Origin: Amblyomma americanum
Taxonomy: Eukaryota > Arthropoda > Arachnida > Ixodida > Ixodidae
Reading direction: 5' to 3'
DNA length: 64,000 nucleotides
Assembly: GCF_052857255.1 (NCBI RefSeq)
Contig: NW_027526485.1
Coordinates: 558,001-622,000 of the forward strand
In this document: positions 48,201-59,504 of the stretch, in pieces
How the letters are laid out: every line of letters starts with the position of its first letter
Position numbering within the stretch: the first letter of the stretch is position 1
Translations under genes and position numbers: made by a program
Notes under the pieces: generated by a model
Seen by the model: the letters and a program-made list of their open reading frames with translations, nothing else
Databases searched by the model: none
Told to the model about the DNA's origin: nothing

Positions 48201-50202
48201 CTTTTGCTCGTGAACAACATTACTTGGTTATCAGTTTCAGTTCTTGTGCACCGTCGACGACTTTGTTCACAAGGAACACGATTGCAGGAGCAGCAAACAT
48301 AAATGAAAGCTGAAGAATTACGCCGGTGCAGAGGACGACCAGGAGGAATAAATAGAGTGTGATATGTGCCTCACTGTGTCTGCTTGAAACTGACAGTTTT
48401 ACATTTGGTGTTTGAAGTCTGCACAAAGACCAAAAATTGCATAGAGTGTAGATTAACTGCTCACGGAATGCATTCGTTTAAGCCCAGCATGCTCAACTAT
48501 TAGTCTTAGAATGTCGCTGTCGATACGAATTGCATTTTTTCTTTGTGTGCCGCTGCTGTAGTCTCGCATGTTTTCTTCGATCATATATACGGTGCAAATC
48601 GAAAGATTAGACACCGTAATCGATCAAGGATTATGACAGCTACTTTCAGAAATGTGCCACCTAATCGGTGGTAACCTCGGAGGCGTTTATCCTGGATGGC
48701 ACGGCAGTCCTTGCGTCGGCAACTGACAGCTTGTGTTTTGACGCATAAAAGTTCGGTGGTGGTGTCTTCGACTGCAGACAGCTCCTAAGGAAAAAGTTAC
48801 ATTTTTATATAAATTAATAGGAATCTGCGTCCTGCTCAACAAACATCTTATTTCAAGGCTACGTTTTGAAATCAATCCTGATCCCTCCCCGGAGACTAAG
48901 ACGGCTGACAGCAAGATTAACAGCCTGAAATAGATGAAGGGAGGGGGAAAGCAAGGGACTAGCTGGAGTGGGAGCTTATGTTGGGAAAGATCGGGTTAGG
49001 AAGGGAGAGGGGCATAATAGCGAATCTCAGGATTTTCGACAGGGTTAGCCCACCCCTCCCTCCCCCAATAGGAAAGGGGGGATCGAAGGGGGAAATGAGG
49101 CGAGATAAAAGGGAGGGCGCCATCCAGGCGCCAGTTTACTGTTTTGAAAATTCAATCTAAGAACCTGCTGATTTTTCTTCTCGTTTACACCTTTTCCCGA
49201 ATTGTTCTTAGACATTTAACCCTTGCCTTACAAGCCGAAGATACTGTCCTTAGGAGGCAATCGGTTTGTCGGAGTCGGTCAAAATGTGTCCCGAATGACG
49301 GTTTAAATGAAATCATTGGTCTCCATTGTGTTATGCAGCCCTTAATTGGTACTTCGCAAAATTGTGGTGTTGCTCTTCTCAGGACACGATTGTTTCTCTT
49401 TCGCTTGTGCAGTCAGCCAGGCGCGATGTCGTGTGTTTATAAGTTCAGTTCCAAACAAAGGCATTGGCTACGAGCCCGCGGAATATACGTACAATGATAT
49501 TGAAAGCCCTATTTGCGATATCTATTGATGCAGAATTTTTTAATTACAAAGAAATCTGACATCAATTGACGATTGCGAGGCGTCCGTGCTCACTCCTCGT
49601 CTACTTGTCGGGCAATTTTCCTCCGGATTTCTTCTTTAGACTAGAGCCTCCTCAGGTCACGAAGAGCACCTGCTGCACTCGTCAACGCTACGCATGAACG
49701 CGCGCAGCACTATCGAAAAAGATGGCGGTATTCAATGACTTTCAAAATATAAGTATTCGAGCTAAATTTTGTACACGCAATATGCCATCTGGGAAGGCCA
49801 GGGGCCCTTGCACAACGAAGGCATGCGATGAATAGGACTGGTTCGGCAAGAACATTATGCGCGCAGGAGTAGAGTGAGCATCTGTTAATCGGCTTACCTA
49901 GTTTGCAAATAATGTTTCCTATCATATGACCGAAAATCTAGCCGGACGCGGCAGCGGCTGAAAGAAGCACATCTACTGCAGTAGCGGCTTGCCAAACGCT
50001 TTATCTGGTTGAACATTAACTGCGCTGAATGCTTTATGGGTTGCTTTTAAACTTCCTTACCACAGGGCATATGGTACGCCATAAATATACTGAATTTAGT
50101 GAATAAATGTTCTAAATAAAGAGGAATATGTTTTGCGATAAGTTGCACTGTCAAATTTTGAAAGAGTTTGCGCTGGACGACGGTGGTATTCGAAGTCTCC
50201 AC
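48201..50202. other. No gene seen
   Basis: Includes a purine-rich patch (48920-49110, with GGGAGGGGGAAAG and CCTCCCTCCCCC) and AT-rich sequence. Short frames (48220-48426, 49144-49497, 49710-49925) have no recognisable motif. Confidence 0.4.
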
Positions 50203-50208
50203 TTTATT
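50203..50208 (-). terminator. Possible polyadenylation signal of the zinc-finger gene
   Basis: TTTATT on the plus strand, AATAAA on the minus strand, about 300 bases after the zinc-finger stop codon. Confidence 0.35.
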
Positions 50209-50511
50209 GGTATCAAAATTATCCACAATACACACCAACAGCTGTTCTGCAGAAAAATCGGTGCACTTAATGCGCTCTGTCTAAGGCTAAAATAGCTCAG
50301 ATTAATTAGATGTTAATGACTCGAACCTGCAAAGCTCTTGCTAACACCGCCTCGTGGTAACAATGTCGTTCAAAAACGGTGGATGTAAACTTTATATTTC
50401 ACATATAACCTAATACTTCCCTCGTGTCTGCAATGAATGGATAATTATTTCTGCGTGGAGTGTTGTGCCTCTACCCAGTTTCATCATCACACGCGCGTAT
50501 TATTAAACAAT

Positions 50512-51263
50512 TCACAGCCTGTGGCCGGAGATGTGCTGTTTGAGGCTCTGGATACTTGAAAACACTAAAGAACATAGACTACAATGAAAGCCTTCAGCGC
50601 TTTTATGCGTAAGCATGTGACGGTCTAAATGCCCTTTCTGAATCGTCGAATACGAACACACTTCACATTTGTGGGGTTTTTCGCCTGTATGCCCACGCAT
50701 GTGCCGAAGAAGGTCGTCACTTCTAGCTGCTGCATAAGGGCACCTGTCGCACTTGTAGGGTCTTTCACCTGTGTGCCTACGCATGTGCCGAACTAGGTCG
50801 CCACTTGTAACCGCTGAAAACGGGCAGTTGTCGCACTTGTAAGGTTTATCGCCTGTGTGCATACGCCTGTGCCGAACAAGCTGGCTATTTGTAACAGCTG
50901 CAAAAAGGCAGTTTTCGCACTTGTATGGTTTTTCCCCAGTGTGGGAGGACATATGCCTTTTAAGGTTGCTGGACGTAGCGAACGCCTTTAAGTACAGGGG
51001 GCATTTAAATTTCTCTCCTGGGGCGTGCGTATTGATGTGTCTCTTAACATCGGCGTGTTTCGTAGAAGTGTACGGGCAATGGGGGCATCGTAAGGGCTCT
51101 CCTGTTATGCCAGGGTTCTGATACTGAACAGAGTTTTCTTCATTCGTAGCCATCGAAGAGCCCTGGTGCTTCCAATTTCCATGCATCACACATCCGGGCC
51201 GAGAGGTAGACGGCGATTGTAGAACAGAACTCGCAGGAGGGTATTCCGGATTGGATGCAACAT
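50512..51263 (-). CDS. C2H2 zinc-finger protein, terminal exon
   Basis: Minus strand. An acceptor-like TTGATTTCAG ends at 51264, and the frame then runs about 250 codons to a TGA at 50512. After a Ser-rich leader (MHGNWKHQGSSMATNEENSV) come seven fingers with standard TGEKPYKC-type linkers: CPHCPYTSTKHADVKRHINTH; CPLYLKAF to HMSSH, with Tyr in place of the second Cys; CENCLFAAVTNSQLVRHRRMH; CDNCPFSAVTSGDLVRHMRRH; CDRCPYAAARSDDLLRHMRGH; CEVCSYSTIQKGHLDRHMLTH; and CSLC to HISGH. Such arrays bind specific DNA and act as transcription factors in the nucleus. This is one of the few convincing host genes here, with upstream exons outside the recognised part. It could be an intronless C-terminal part starting at MHGNWK, but the acceptor suggests splicing. 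Confidence 0.82.
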
Positions 51264-51750
51264 CTGAAATCAACGTTGGTAAAAAGTGTACTTTAGGGAA
51301 GATCTGATGTTTAGTACCACCACATTAGACATTTTCGTGCAATGGTTCAAAAATGCCACACCATTTGGCACAACGCACTGTAACAAACTGGTGCTAAACA
51401 ACACACAGTATGTAGACACAGTGAGAAAATGCACCACATCGACGAATACTCAAACTATCAAAAAAATTTCAAGCGAGGACAATGCATTTTAAGCCGCGAT
51501 ACGCGTACAATCGGTAATGCGATTTGGGCTGCCCGGCTTTCAAATGCAGCTCTGATAGCCCTCGGAAGTGGATAGCTTTTTTCGTTCCATTGTGCATAAC
51601 GCAAATATATAGCTGTGGCAGCGTCTGATGTTTGCGCACTCTGTGTAGCCCCAGGCTACATGTATGCCGATTAAAACGCGGTTACTCTCTTCTCTGGCCA
51701 CCCTTTAAATTTAGACCGTACAATGGTTGTATCGTTTCGAAGCCCATCAG
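51264..51750. other. Intron or upstream region of the zinc-finger gene
   Basis: No gene or repeat recognised; moderately AT-rich. Confidence 0.4.
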
Positions 51751-51975
51751 TTTTGTTTTGTCTTATGGGGTTCACATGCCGATGCGACTCGTGTTATGAG
51801 GGATGCAGTAGTGAGGGGCTGCGGATAATTTCGGTCACCTGGGGTTGATCAACGTGCACTGACATCAGGCAGTCCAAGGGCCTGTATCATTCCGCCCCCA
51901 TAGAAATGCGACCAGCGTCGATTTGAACGTAGCCGCAGCCGAGCTCCACATCTGCTGTGCAACCGCGGTGGCGCA
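51751..51975 (-). mobile_element. tRNA-derived SINE (copy D), diverged
   Basis: Minus strand: head GCGCCACCGCGGTTGC at 51975, a degenerate B box (ACGTTCAAATCGACG), body GGTCGCATTTCTATGGG and GTGCACGTTGATCAACCCC, and 3' end GTGAACCCCATAAGACAAAAC. Same subfamily as copies C and E but more mutated. Confidence 0.65.
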
Positions 51976-53153
51976 GTTACTAGAGAACATTAGAATTCAT
52001 TCTATATTAACACCACATTATTCAGATCGCCACTTTTGAAATCAGTATTTCATCTGAGTAGATCAATATGTCTACGCACTTCGCACAAAACTAAGAGGCG
52101 TCAGAAATTCGTGTGAAATGCTGTAATACACGATCTCAGAAATAAAAAAAATTGCAGCCAAGCCATTCATAAAAAGAAAACTATACCGCAATGAAAAATC
52201 TCTATACACGCATAAAATCCGTATACACGTATGAGTGCTACCTAAAAGAAAGCTCTACCGCACGACTTCCGCAGCGACAAGTCTGTCTGCGAGCCACGAA
52301 TGATCTAGGGAACAGAAGATAGTCTTCGGGTCGGACCCTCCCGCGAACATTCAAGTCGCCAGAATGTCGCAGAGGGCGGTTAGAATTTTTTTTTTGTTCC
52401 TTGGCTGCTGATTTACGAGTACAGTGTTGCAATATCTCTTTGTACTCTTGTATTTGTCAAGTACAGCTTTGTGTGCTGTCACTCTGTTTTGTAGAAATAT
52501 GACAAATCTGTAAAATCTCTGAACCGCGTCCCATGTGTAGAAAGCGCGGTTCAGTGAACTCGTTCACTGCGACCCATTCTCGAGGCCGGAAGCGGCGAAA
52601 GCGACTTCCCCCCAAATCCCCCTCACCGTTTTTCACTTGGTGGTTAGGTTCCTGCTGAAAGTCCATGGTAATTCCAATTAGGGCTTATAGAGGAGGGGGG
52701 GGGGGGGGCGTGGCTGATTCGGCCTAAGGGTTGCTGGTTAACTTCACCACCCGTCCGTATGGCGGAAATCCCCGATGATCTCTTCAGATTACGCCTTGTG
52801 AACACCTGCAAGAATGAAAATGATATGTTTTGAAAATGTAAATCTTTGCGATGTAAACCAGGAACGAAATGTTTAGGCGGCACGCGATTGCCTGAAATAT
52901 ATTTTCTCGCGTTGCCCGCGAAGAGCCTGAAAAATCCTTTCGTGGTCCCGCGTTTCTGTCTGAGCTTGATTTCACGATCCTTTTTTAATGGGGAGGTAAA
53001 ATCTTTTTAGGGTCTGGTGTACCCGTAAATTGGTGACACCAGGAGCACATAATCACAGGAAGACACCACTGTCTTTTTAAGTGATTAACTTTCCCTCCTC
53101 TTAAAACGCAACCGCTGCAGAGCGCGCTGTCATTGTAGTTATCTGCGCAAAGG
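51976..53153. other. No gene seen
   Basis: AT-rich, with a run of about 17 G (52690-52708). Minus-strand short frames (52457-52975) show no family pattern. Confidence 0.4.
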
Positions 53154-53389
53154 TGGTTTTTGCTTTATAGGGTTATCATCCCAAAGCAGCTCAGGATATG
53201 AGGGCGTCGTAGTGGAGGGCTTCGGATAATTACGACCACCTTAGATTCGTTATCGTACACTGAAATAATCACAGTGCACGGTCCTCTAGTACTTCGCCTT
53301 CATCGAAATGCGACCGCCGTAGCCGGGATCGAATCCGCGTTTTTGGGGTCAGAAGCATAGTTACATAACCACTGAGCCACAGCGGCGGC
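53154..53389 (-). mobile_element. tRNA-derived SINE (copy E)
   Basis: Minus strand: CCGCCGCTGTGGCTCAGTGG (A box) at 53389, B box CGGATTCGATCCCG, body GGTCGCATTTCGATGAAGG and AGCCCTCCACTACGACG, and 3' end CCCTATAAAGCAAAAACC. It is the best-preserved head of this subfamily. Confidence 0.75.
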
Positions 53390-53874
53390 CTCAGCTGTAA
53401 AAAGGCTTTAAACAGAGTGCGTCATTGTCCAAACGAAAAGCCCACCGTATAGGCGAAATAGAAACGCTCCTTCAAGAAGTGGGAGTGGCGCCTCTTTAAA
53501 GCATCCACAGGGCCATTCTTGCCAAGAGCGGGCTAGCGCAGGAACTTCTGCAAAAGTTGCAAACCCCATCAGTCTCTCACATGTAGCCTCCACATTCTCC
53601 AGCTCTAAACAGTTGCGCTGGTGGTGAATCCCATCAAAAGATCAACCACCATTTATCCAGATGCCAATGGGAAAGAAATGACAATATGCTCTGATGTCTC
53701 GCAGAAATAGGGTAGGTGGTGGAGAGGCCATGTGCTGGCGTTAGGCCCTTTTAATACAGTCCTCACTCTCAGAATAATGATGGAGCCGCCGAAGAAATTA
53801 CATAAAGGTGACCATACACTGACAAATCCTGTCGTGCTGAGAAATGCTCGCTTAAAAGTGCAAGAATTTCCTTC
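53390..53874. other. No gene seen
   Basis: No coding frame or recognised repeat. Confidence 0.4.
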
Positions 53875-54246
53875 GATATTGTCATGAAGTTGTGACTGCA
53901 GTCCGTAGAGGAGAAAGGCTGCGAAAATCGTGCCTTAACAAAACTCTTCATTTGGGTTAAATTGCTCTCGCAATAGACAATCACTCAGCGACGGCGTAGC
54001 AACAAGGGTTCTCGGAAGTCGTCGAACAGAATACCCGCCGCTGTCAGCCGTGCTCAGTTTAAAGCTGATAGCGAATTTTCAAGATACGGTGTGCAAAGTT
54101 ACTAGATTATTCTGGAACAAAGTAGAGTCACGTCTGCCTGCATGCGATCAGTGGAGATAAATCTGGTCGCGTCTTGCATCGCAAAAAAGAGATAAAGCGG
54201 TGCTACAGTAGCTTTGAAGAATGGACAAACACTGCAAAGATTCGCG
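53875..54246. repeat. Unnamed dispersed repeat, copy 2
   Basis: Same orientation as, and similar along its whole length to, 17491-17873 (shared AGCAA, GTCGTCGAACAGAATACCCGCC-like, GCCGTGCTCAGTTTAAAG-like and ACACTGCAAAGATTCGC blocks). Identity looks about 75-80 percent by eye. No protein is encoded. Confidence 0.65.
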
Positions 54247-54638
54247 ACTACATAAACTTCTAACGATAAGTGGACGCCTCGCTCGATACGCTGGAGGACA
54301 CGAAATGAAAGGCTAGCTGTGCAGTGTCTCCTCAACTCTCACCGGGTATCTTGAAAAGGAAGCATAAAACCTGTAATCATAGAATAGGGATGAAAACACC
54401 GCATCAGAACAAGTAGCGTCAAACGAATATTAAAAAGCAGCGAGCTAAGAAGTGTTATTTCATCGCCTTGCGCAGTTTCAAATAGGATGACGAAACGCGT
54501 TTGGCACATAAAGCTCGCGGAAGGATTTCCGCATGCAGGAAGATGTATTCTGGTTGCAAGAAACCTAAGCTTAATCAAAATAAAACCAAATTTTTGTTTT
54601 ATTTTAACAAGTCTACTGTAGCGACAGTAAACCTTGAA
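54247..54638. other. No gene seen
   Basis: AT-rich spacer between the dispersed repeat and a SINE head. Confidence 0.4.
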
Positions 54639-54775
54639 CCCGCCGCGGTGGCTCAGTGGTTATGGCGCTGGGCTGTTGGCACAAAAGACGCGGGTTCGAT
54701 CCCTGCCGTAGCGGCTGAATTTTGATGGAAGCCGAAATTTTAGAGGTCCGTGTACTGTGCGATATATCGCACACT
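54639..54775 (+). mobile_element. tRNA-derived SINE head (copy F), 3'-truncated
   Basis: CCCGCCGCGGTGGCTCAGTGG (A box) and GCGGGTTCGATCCCTGCCG (B box), then CTGAATTTTGATGGAAGCC and AGGTCCGTGTACTGTGCGAT. The sequence then departs from the SINE body, so this is a truncated copy with a well-kept promoter. Confidence 0.75.
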
Positions 54776-54979
54776 CAGCACAACTTCAGAACACAGTTGC
54801 GCAGGCTGCAATTGTGTAGCGCAGAATGCGCGAGATTTCCTTCATATTTTGCTATCTTTATTAATTTGCCGTGGAAAAAACGCGCAGAAAGTATGTTGCC
54901 GCCAGAAATACTGAATCGACAGGTCTCAACCACATCTACTATTTCAATACGTGCACTGGGGCATTAAGAAAGTAAAGTT
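54776..54979. other. No gene seen
   Basis: Short spacer without recognised features. Confidence 0.4.
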
Positions 54980-55140
54980 AGGCCTCGTTATAACGAAGTC
55001 AAAGGGGAGCTGCGATTCCTTCGTTATAGCCCCATCTTCGTTATAGGCAGTGTTAGCCGAGCTTCTAGGGAGAGGAGTCGTTCCTTTGTTATTTATGTTA
55101 TTTCGTTGTAAGCCGTTACGTTATCATGAGGATCAACTGT
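54980..55140. repeat. Tigger-like MITE
   Basis: Starts GGCCTCGTTATAACGAAGTC and ends, on the minus strand, CAGTTGATCCTCATGATAACG. Inside are further TTCGTTATA blocks. These are the usual ends of Tigger/pogo-type elements with almost no interior. Confidence 0.5.
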
Positions 55141-55794
55141 AGTACTACCTTCGCAAAGGTATTCTTAGCTAATGATATGACTCGGTGGGATTTATAATTT
55201 CCTTGGATGGCGCAAGTGGAAGGAAAACCCATTCCAGATAACGCATATCTCTTATTTTATAACTTTGGTTCAAGTAACTTGTTAATAAATCCGCATTTTA
55301 CACTGCGTTCTCAGCTGTCTCTACATTTATTCGTACAAGTTTTACGTAAGCTGGCACGCTATTGGTGGATCACTTGCCTCTTGGTTTGCCAATTTTAACA
55401 CCCCACCCAGTGCTTACGTACTGGTTCACAAAACCGAAAGGCTCCACTGCTTTTGATTGGATCCAGTACAATATACACGAAAGAAAGGTCTGCATATCAT
55501 GAAAATCAATCTGGTTCATCCGCATTCAGAAGAAAAAGTAGACCCTTTTATGAAAGGGAAAAAATTCGTGAATTCATGCGCCTCTCTGAACACTGGCGTC
55601 AGTAATTGTAATACAAGCAACGCTTTTTTGCTTCTATGCCTTCAAGCAATGCGGTTCTTACGTAAACATTTATCACTTAGGTTCGAGTCAGTGGTGCACT
55701 AGAAAACTGCGAGCGTTCCCCTCAATTCCCTTTTTGTAACGACTTGATCTTTGTAAAGATTTTTTTGGTCGTACACTATTTCCGAAAGCTAAAA
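55141..55794. other. No gene seen
   Basis: AT-rich, without recognised features, up to the 3' end of the LINE. Confidence 0.4.
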
Positions 55795-55929
55795 TAATGA
55801 GGATGATGAATCAACTTTTGCTGGGCCCTAAATAAATCGGTGGTGCACGCAGGTGCTAGACGGGGTGGTTCCCTATTTACGGGACCCATATATTCCATGC
55901 GGCTGCTAGCCCCTGTCCGTCAGTGCGAG

Positions 55930-58900
55930 CTGAATCGGTAGGGCGGGGCTGGATAACAAGGTCTCCCATCGCTCAAGGGGTTGACGATTGGTGGTGCTGG
56001 CGGGAAGGGAGGAGGGGGGCCTTGATTTCCGTGCACTCTGCCAAGACGTGCGGCTGGGTGTCCTTTTCTCTTTTCCAGAAAGAACAGAACATATCGTGTT
56101 CCGCAGGGTACGTGCGGTTCATCAGTACGCATGCGCAAGCGATCCCGTCTGCGCTCGACGCAGGATCGTCTGTTCTTGCCTGGTGAGTTTAGGGTGTGCT
56201 TCTGGCAGTCTGCACCTTTAATCTCGGTACATCCGGGTAATGTCCCGAAAGCTGATAACCGGGTGCGGCTGCTCTTCCGGCTCGTGCTCGGCCCGGTTGA
56301 CATTTCTCGGTCATGGTAGTCGGCGATGATGTTGCCTGCTACTTGCGACTGAGCCGGGACCAGCACGAGCTATATGGCTCTACCCGGAGGCTTGCACTTG
56401 GATAGAATGACTCGGGCCGCAGATAAGATTATCCCCCTGCGGAAGCTTCCGTAGGCAGTCTTTGAGTCGGTGACCACGGTGTCCAGGATCGGCTCTGCGA
56501 GTGCGAGGGCCACGGCCGCTTCTTCGGCAACTGCGGGGTCTGTTTTCTTCAGGGACGCGCTGACGATCAGCCTGTTTTTTGTCGTAGGCACCACCGCTGC
56601 ACGGTGACTGTGTTTTCGGAGCGAAGCCTCCGCGTAGAGGACCCTGGGGTTCTCTTTCAGCTTTGGAGCTATGGCTCTGGCCCGCGCGGTGCGCCTCTCG
56701 TCGTCCTCCCCCGGCGTCATGTTCCGGGGAAGGAGTTTAGTCGGAATGGTTGTTTTCCAGGCATCCGGAAGGGCCGCGTTAATGGGTACTGGCTCGATCT
56801 GCCATCCTATCTTGGGTAGGACGGCTCGTCCGTGTTCCGTGTGACTCAGTTGGATTCTCTGATTAGAGAGGTGGGCTTCGATGAGCTCCTCCACCTTGTT
56901 GTGGGCGCCCATGTCTAGCGGTCTTTGCGTGGACGAGTGTATGGGCATGCCCAGTGCTTACTTCGTCGCCTTACGAAGAATCGTGCTTAGGGTGTCCCTT
57001 TTCGCCTTCGTCAGCTAGAGGTACGGAGCGGAGTAGGTAACCCGCGACATGACGAACGCGCGTACCGGGCGCATGGCATCGTCTTCTTTAAGGCCTCGGT
57101 TTCTGTTAGATACCCTCCGAATGATACTAAATATCTGTTCGGTTGTCATCTTGATATTTGTGACTGCGGTGTGTGCCTTAACGTCGTTCTGAAGTAGTCG
57201 GCCGAGAAGCCTAATCTGTTGTGTTGGCTTGATGGCCGTTCCGCCGACGGTGATGATCACGTTCGGCGGCAGCTCCTTGAATTTTCCCGGTTGGATCATG
57301 AGCAGCTCTGATTTCTGGGGAGCGCAGCTCAGTCCGCACAACTTTGCGTACTCGTGCACGGTAGTTGCCTCCCACTGCAAGGCTTCATCCATACAGGCAT
57401 GGAACCCGGCTCGGGCCGTCCACACAGTAATATCGTCGGCGTAGAAAGTGTGGTCCATGCCTTCTATTCGCTTGAGGAGATCAGGAGGGCCAGATTAAAG
57501 AGCAGGGGCGACAAGACCGATCCCTGAGGGGTGCCCCTATTGCCGACCTTTACAGGGTCCGACTTCTCCTCCCTATCCTGATGGTCGCCGTTGGGTTTGA
57601 CAGAAAATATTTTATGTGCTCCTAATGTCTTTCGGCCACACCTGGTCTTATTCAGACTGCAACACGCTCACGTGGGACACATTGTCAAACGCTCCCTTCA
57701 GGTTGAGGGCGTGTATCCCGCGCTTCGCGTGCCTCATTGCCGGTTTGACGACCAGTTCGTGGAGTGGGATCATCGCGTCTTGAGTGCTGAAATGTTGCCT
57801 GAAGCCGTACATCACCTCCGTCATGTGATCCGTTCCTTCAAGGTGCTTCTGCAGCCGGCGAAGAAGGATGCGCTCCATCACCTTTCCCACGAACGACGTG
57901 AGGGAGATGGGCCGCATGTTGTCTATCGTGAGGGCCTTGCCGAGGTTTGGAGTGAAGCGGACCTGGGCGTCTTTCCATTCCTGCGGCAACCGCGAGCTCT
58001 CCCAGGCTTCCTTGATGTGCTCTAAGAGGGTGCGCTTGTCCGCTCATGTTGTTGAGTAGTTTGTTAGACATGGCGTCGCTGCCGGGTGAACTTGTCTTGT
58101 TACTTTCATCTAACGCTGTCCACAGTTCCGTCATGGTAAACGGCCGGTCCAGCTGCTCGTTGTCGTGTCCGTCGTACCTCTCGGGCACCGGGTACTGGCC
58201 CTTCTCTATCTTTGGGTAGTTCGCCTCCAGGAGTGATCAAGGCTTCCGTATGGAAGCCGAAACGTCTTCGTTTTAAACAACAACCTTTTGGTCGGCGTTC
58301 CTTTTTCTTCAGTCATGAGTCTTCCAGGAGTCTGCGGCCGTCTCCCTTGTACGTGTTCAATACTTTCGCGAGGGCGCGATTGGTCCCAGTTTTGCTAATC
58401 AGCGGGTCGATCAGATGCCTCAACAGACACCACGTCTAGCACGTCGAGAGCTTGCCCTGCGGACCATCGCAGGTCTTCAGCCAATTCTCCCTACATAGTT
58501 TGGCCGCGTGCTCGGCGATCTGTTTGTTCAAGACTGCAATGCGCTTCACCAGCTTTCTGTTGTGTCTCTGACGCTGCCACTCCCGCGTTAACGAGTGCCG
58601 GGCCGCCCACATGTGGGCGAGTCTGGCGTCCACATACGGTGTCTGTGACGTTGCAATTTCTTGGATAAATGTTTGGAGGGCCATCTTCTGGTCCTTCGCC
58701 CATTAGGTGTAGGTCTGTTGTGTTCCTTCCTCAGACGCCTCTTCTTGATCTTGAGTAAACTTTGTCATCTTGCCCGAATCCGTGATCCGCGCAGTCCCCA
58801 TAACAGCATGATCACGAGAGCCTCGGATCGTGATGCCGATCAAGCTGCAGTCAGACCGCAGGTCCACATCTTCGCTTTTCCAGGAGACATCTAGCGTGCC

Positions 58901-59413
58901 CGACAACCACGACAGGTCTGGCGTGTTGTCCCTCGTGGCACTGTTGCCTCTTCTGCTGGTTACGTCCGGCTCGTTCAGGAGCGCCATCTCGTGATCCTCC
59001 ATTGCTTTGGCCGATGCTTTTCCTCTCTTGGACTTAACCATACAGCCCCACGCTGTGTGACGGGCATTAAAGTCACCGAGGAACTGGAGCGGCCTTGTCC
59101 CCTCCAGCCCGTTCGCCTGGCTCAGGATGCGGTCAAATTCGTACTGCCGCTGTGACGGCCGGCAGTACGCGCTGATTACAAATAAATTGTCCGAGCTGCC
59201 AAATTTTCTGGCATGCATTTCGACCAGCGTGTGCTCGCACCCTCCCTGCGCCTTGATATGTTCAGTTGCCGCCACCTTGCTGCGTACGAGCATCGCCGTT
59301 CCGTTCTCCGTGGGGTCCGTGTAAGTGACGTACACTGGGAGTCTTGATTTCCTGTTTGTTTCCTGTAGAGCAATTACATCGGGCTTGTTTTCTTGCCCGT
59401 CAACGTGTAACAT
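55930..59413 (-). pseudogene. LINE-2 ORF2: endonuclease, RT, RNase H, broken
   Basis: Endonuclease (59413-58703): VIALQETNRKSRLP (Glu), FVISAYCRPSQRQYEFDRIL, LQFLGDFNARHTAWGC, and LRSDCSLIGITIRG where the usual catalytic His after SD is Cys. Pre-RT helices at 58684-58436 (RENWLKTCDG-QGKLST). RT: TSSPGSDAMSNKLLNNM, MRPISLTSFVGKVMERILLR, GIHALNLKGAFDNVSH (Asn in place of the first Asp), HTFYADDITVWTA (57458-57430; YADD intact) and KLCGLSCAPQKSELL. RNase H: AEEAAVALALAEP (Glu), VVTDSKTAYGSFRRGI (Asp), then LVPAQSQVAGNIIADYHDRE and a cysteine/His end. Frameshifts occur near 56370, 57000, 57500 and 57850, and the PLE insert splits the pre-RT region. The copy is inactive. Confidence 0.75.
58235..58322 (+). 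mobile_element. 88-bp PLE tail inserted into LINE-2 with 9-bp target duplication
   Basis: TCCAGGAGT flanks both sides (58226-58234 and 58323-58331). The insert has the hairpin GGCTTCCGTATGGAAGCC (58241-58258), CGAAACGTC and TTTTGGTCGGCGTTCC, the same order as the tail of PLE-1 (5325-5420, opposite strand). Removing it brings the LINE-2 frame together (CTCCTGGA on both sides). Confidence 0.8.
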
Positions 59414-59504
59414 TATTTCTGCTTCTTTGTTGCAAACCCCACGGCAGTTTCATTGGTAAACTACGGTGGCGTCCCCCCCCCCCCCGGTCTTCTTCTTGTG
59501 TCTT

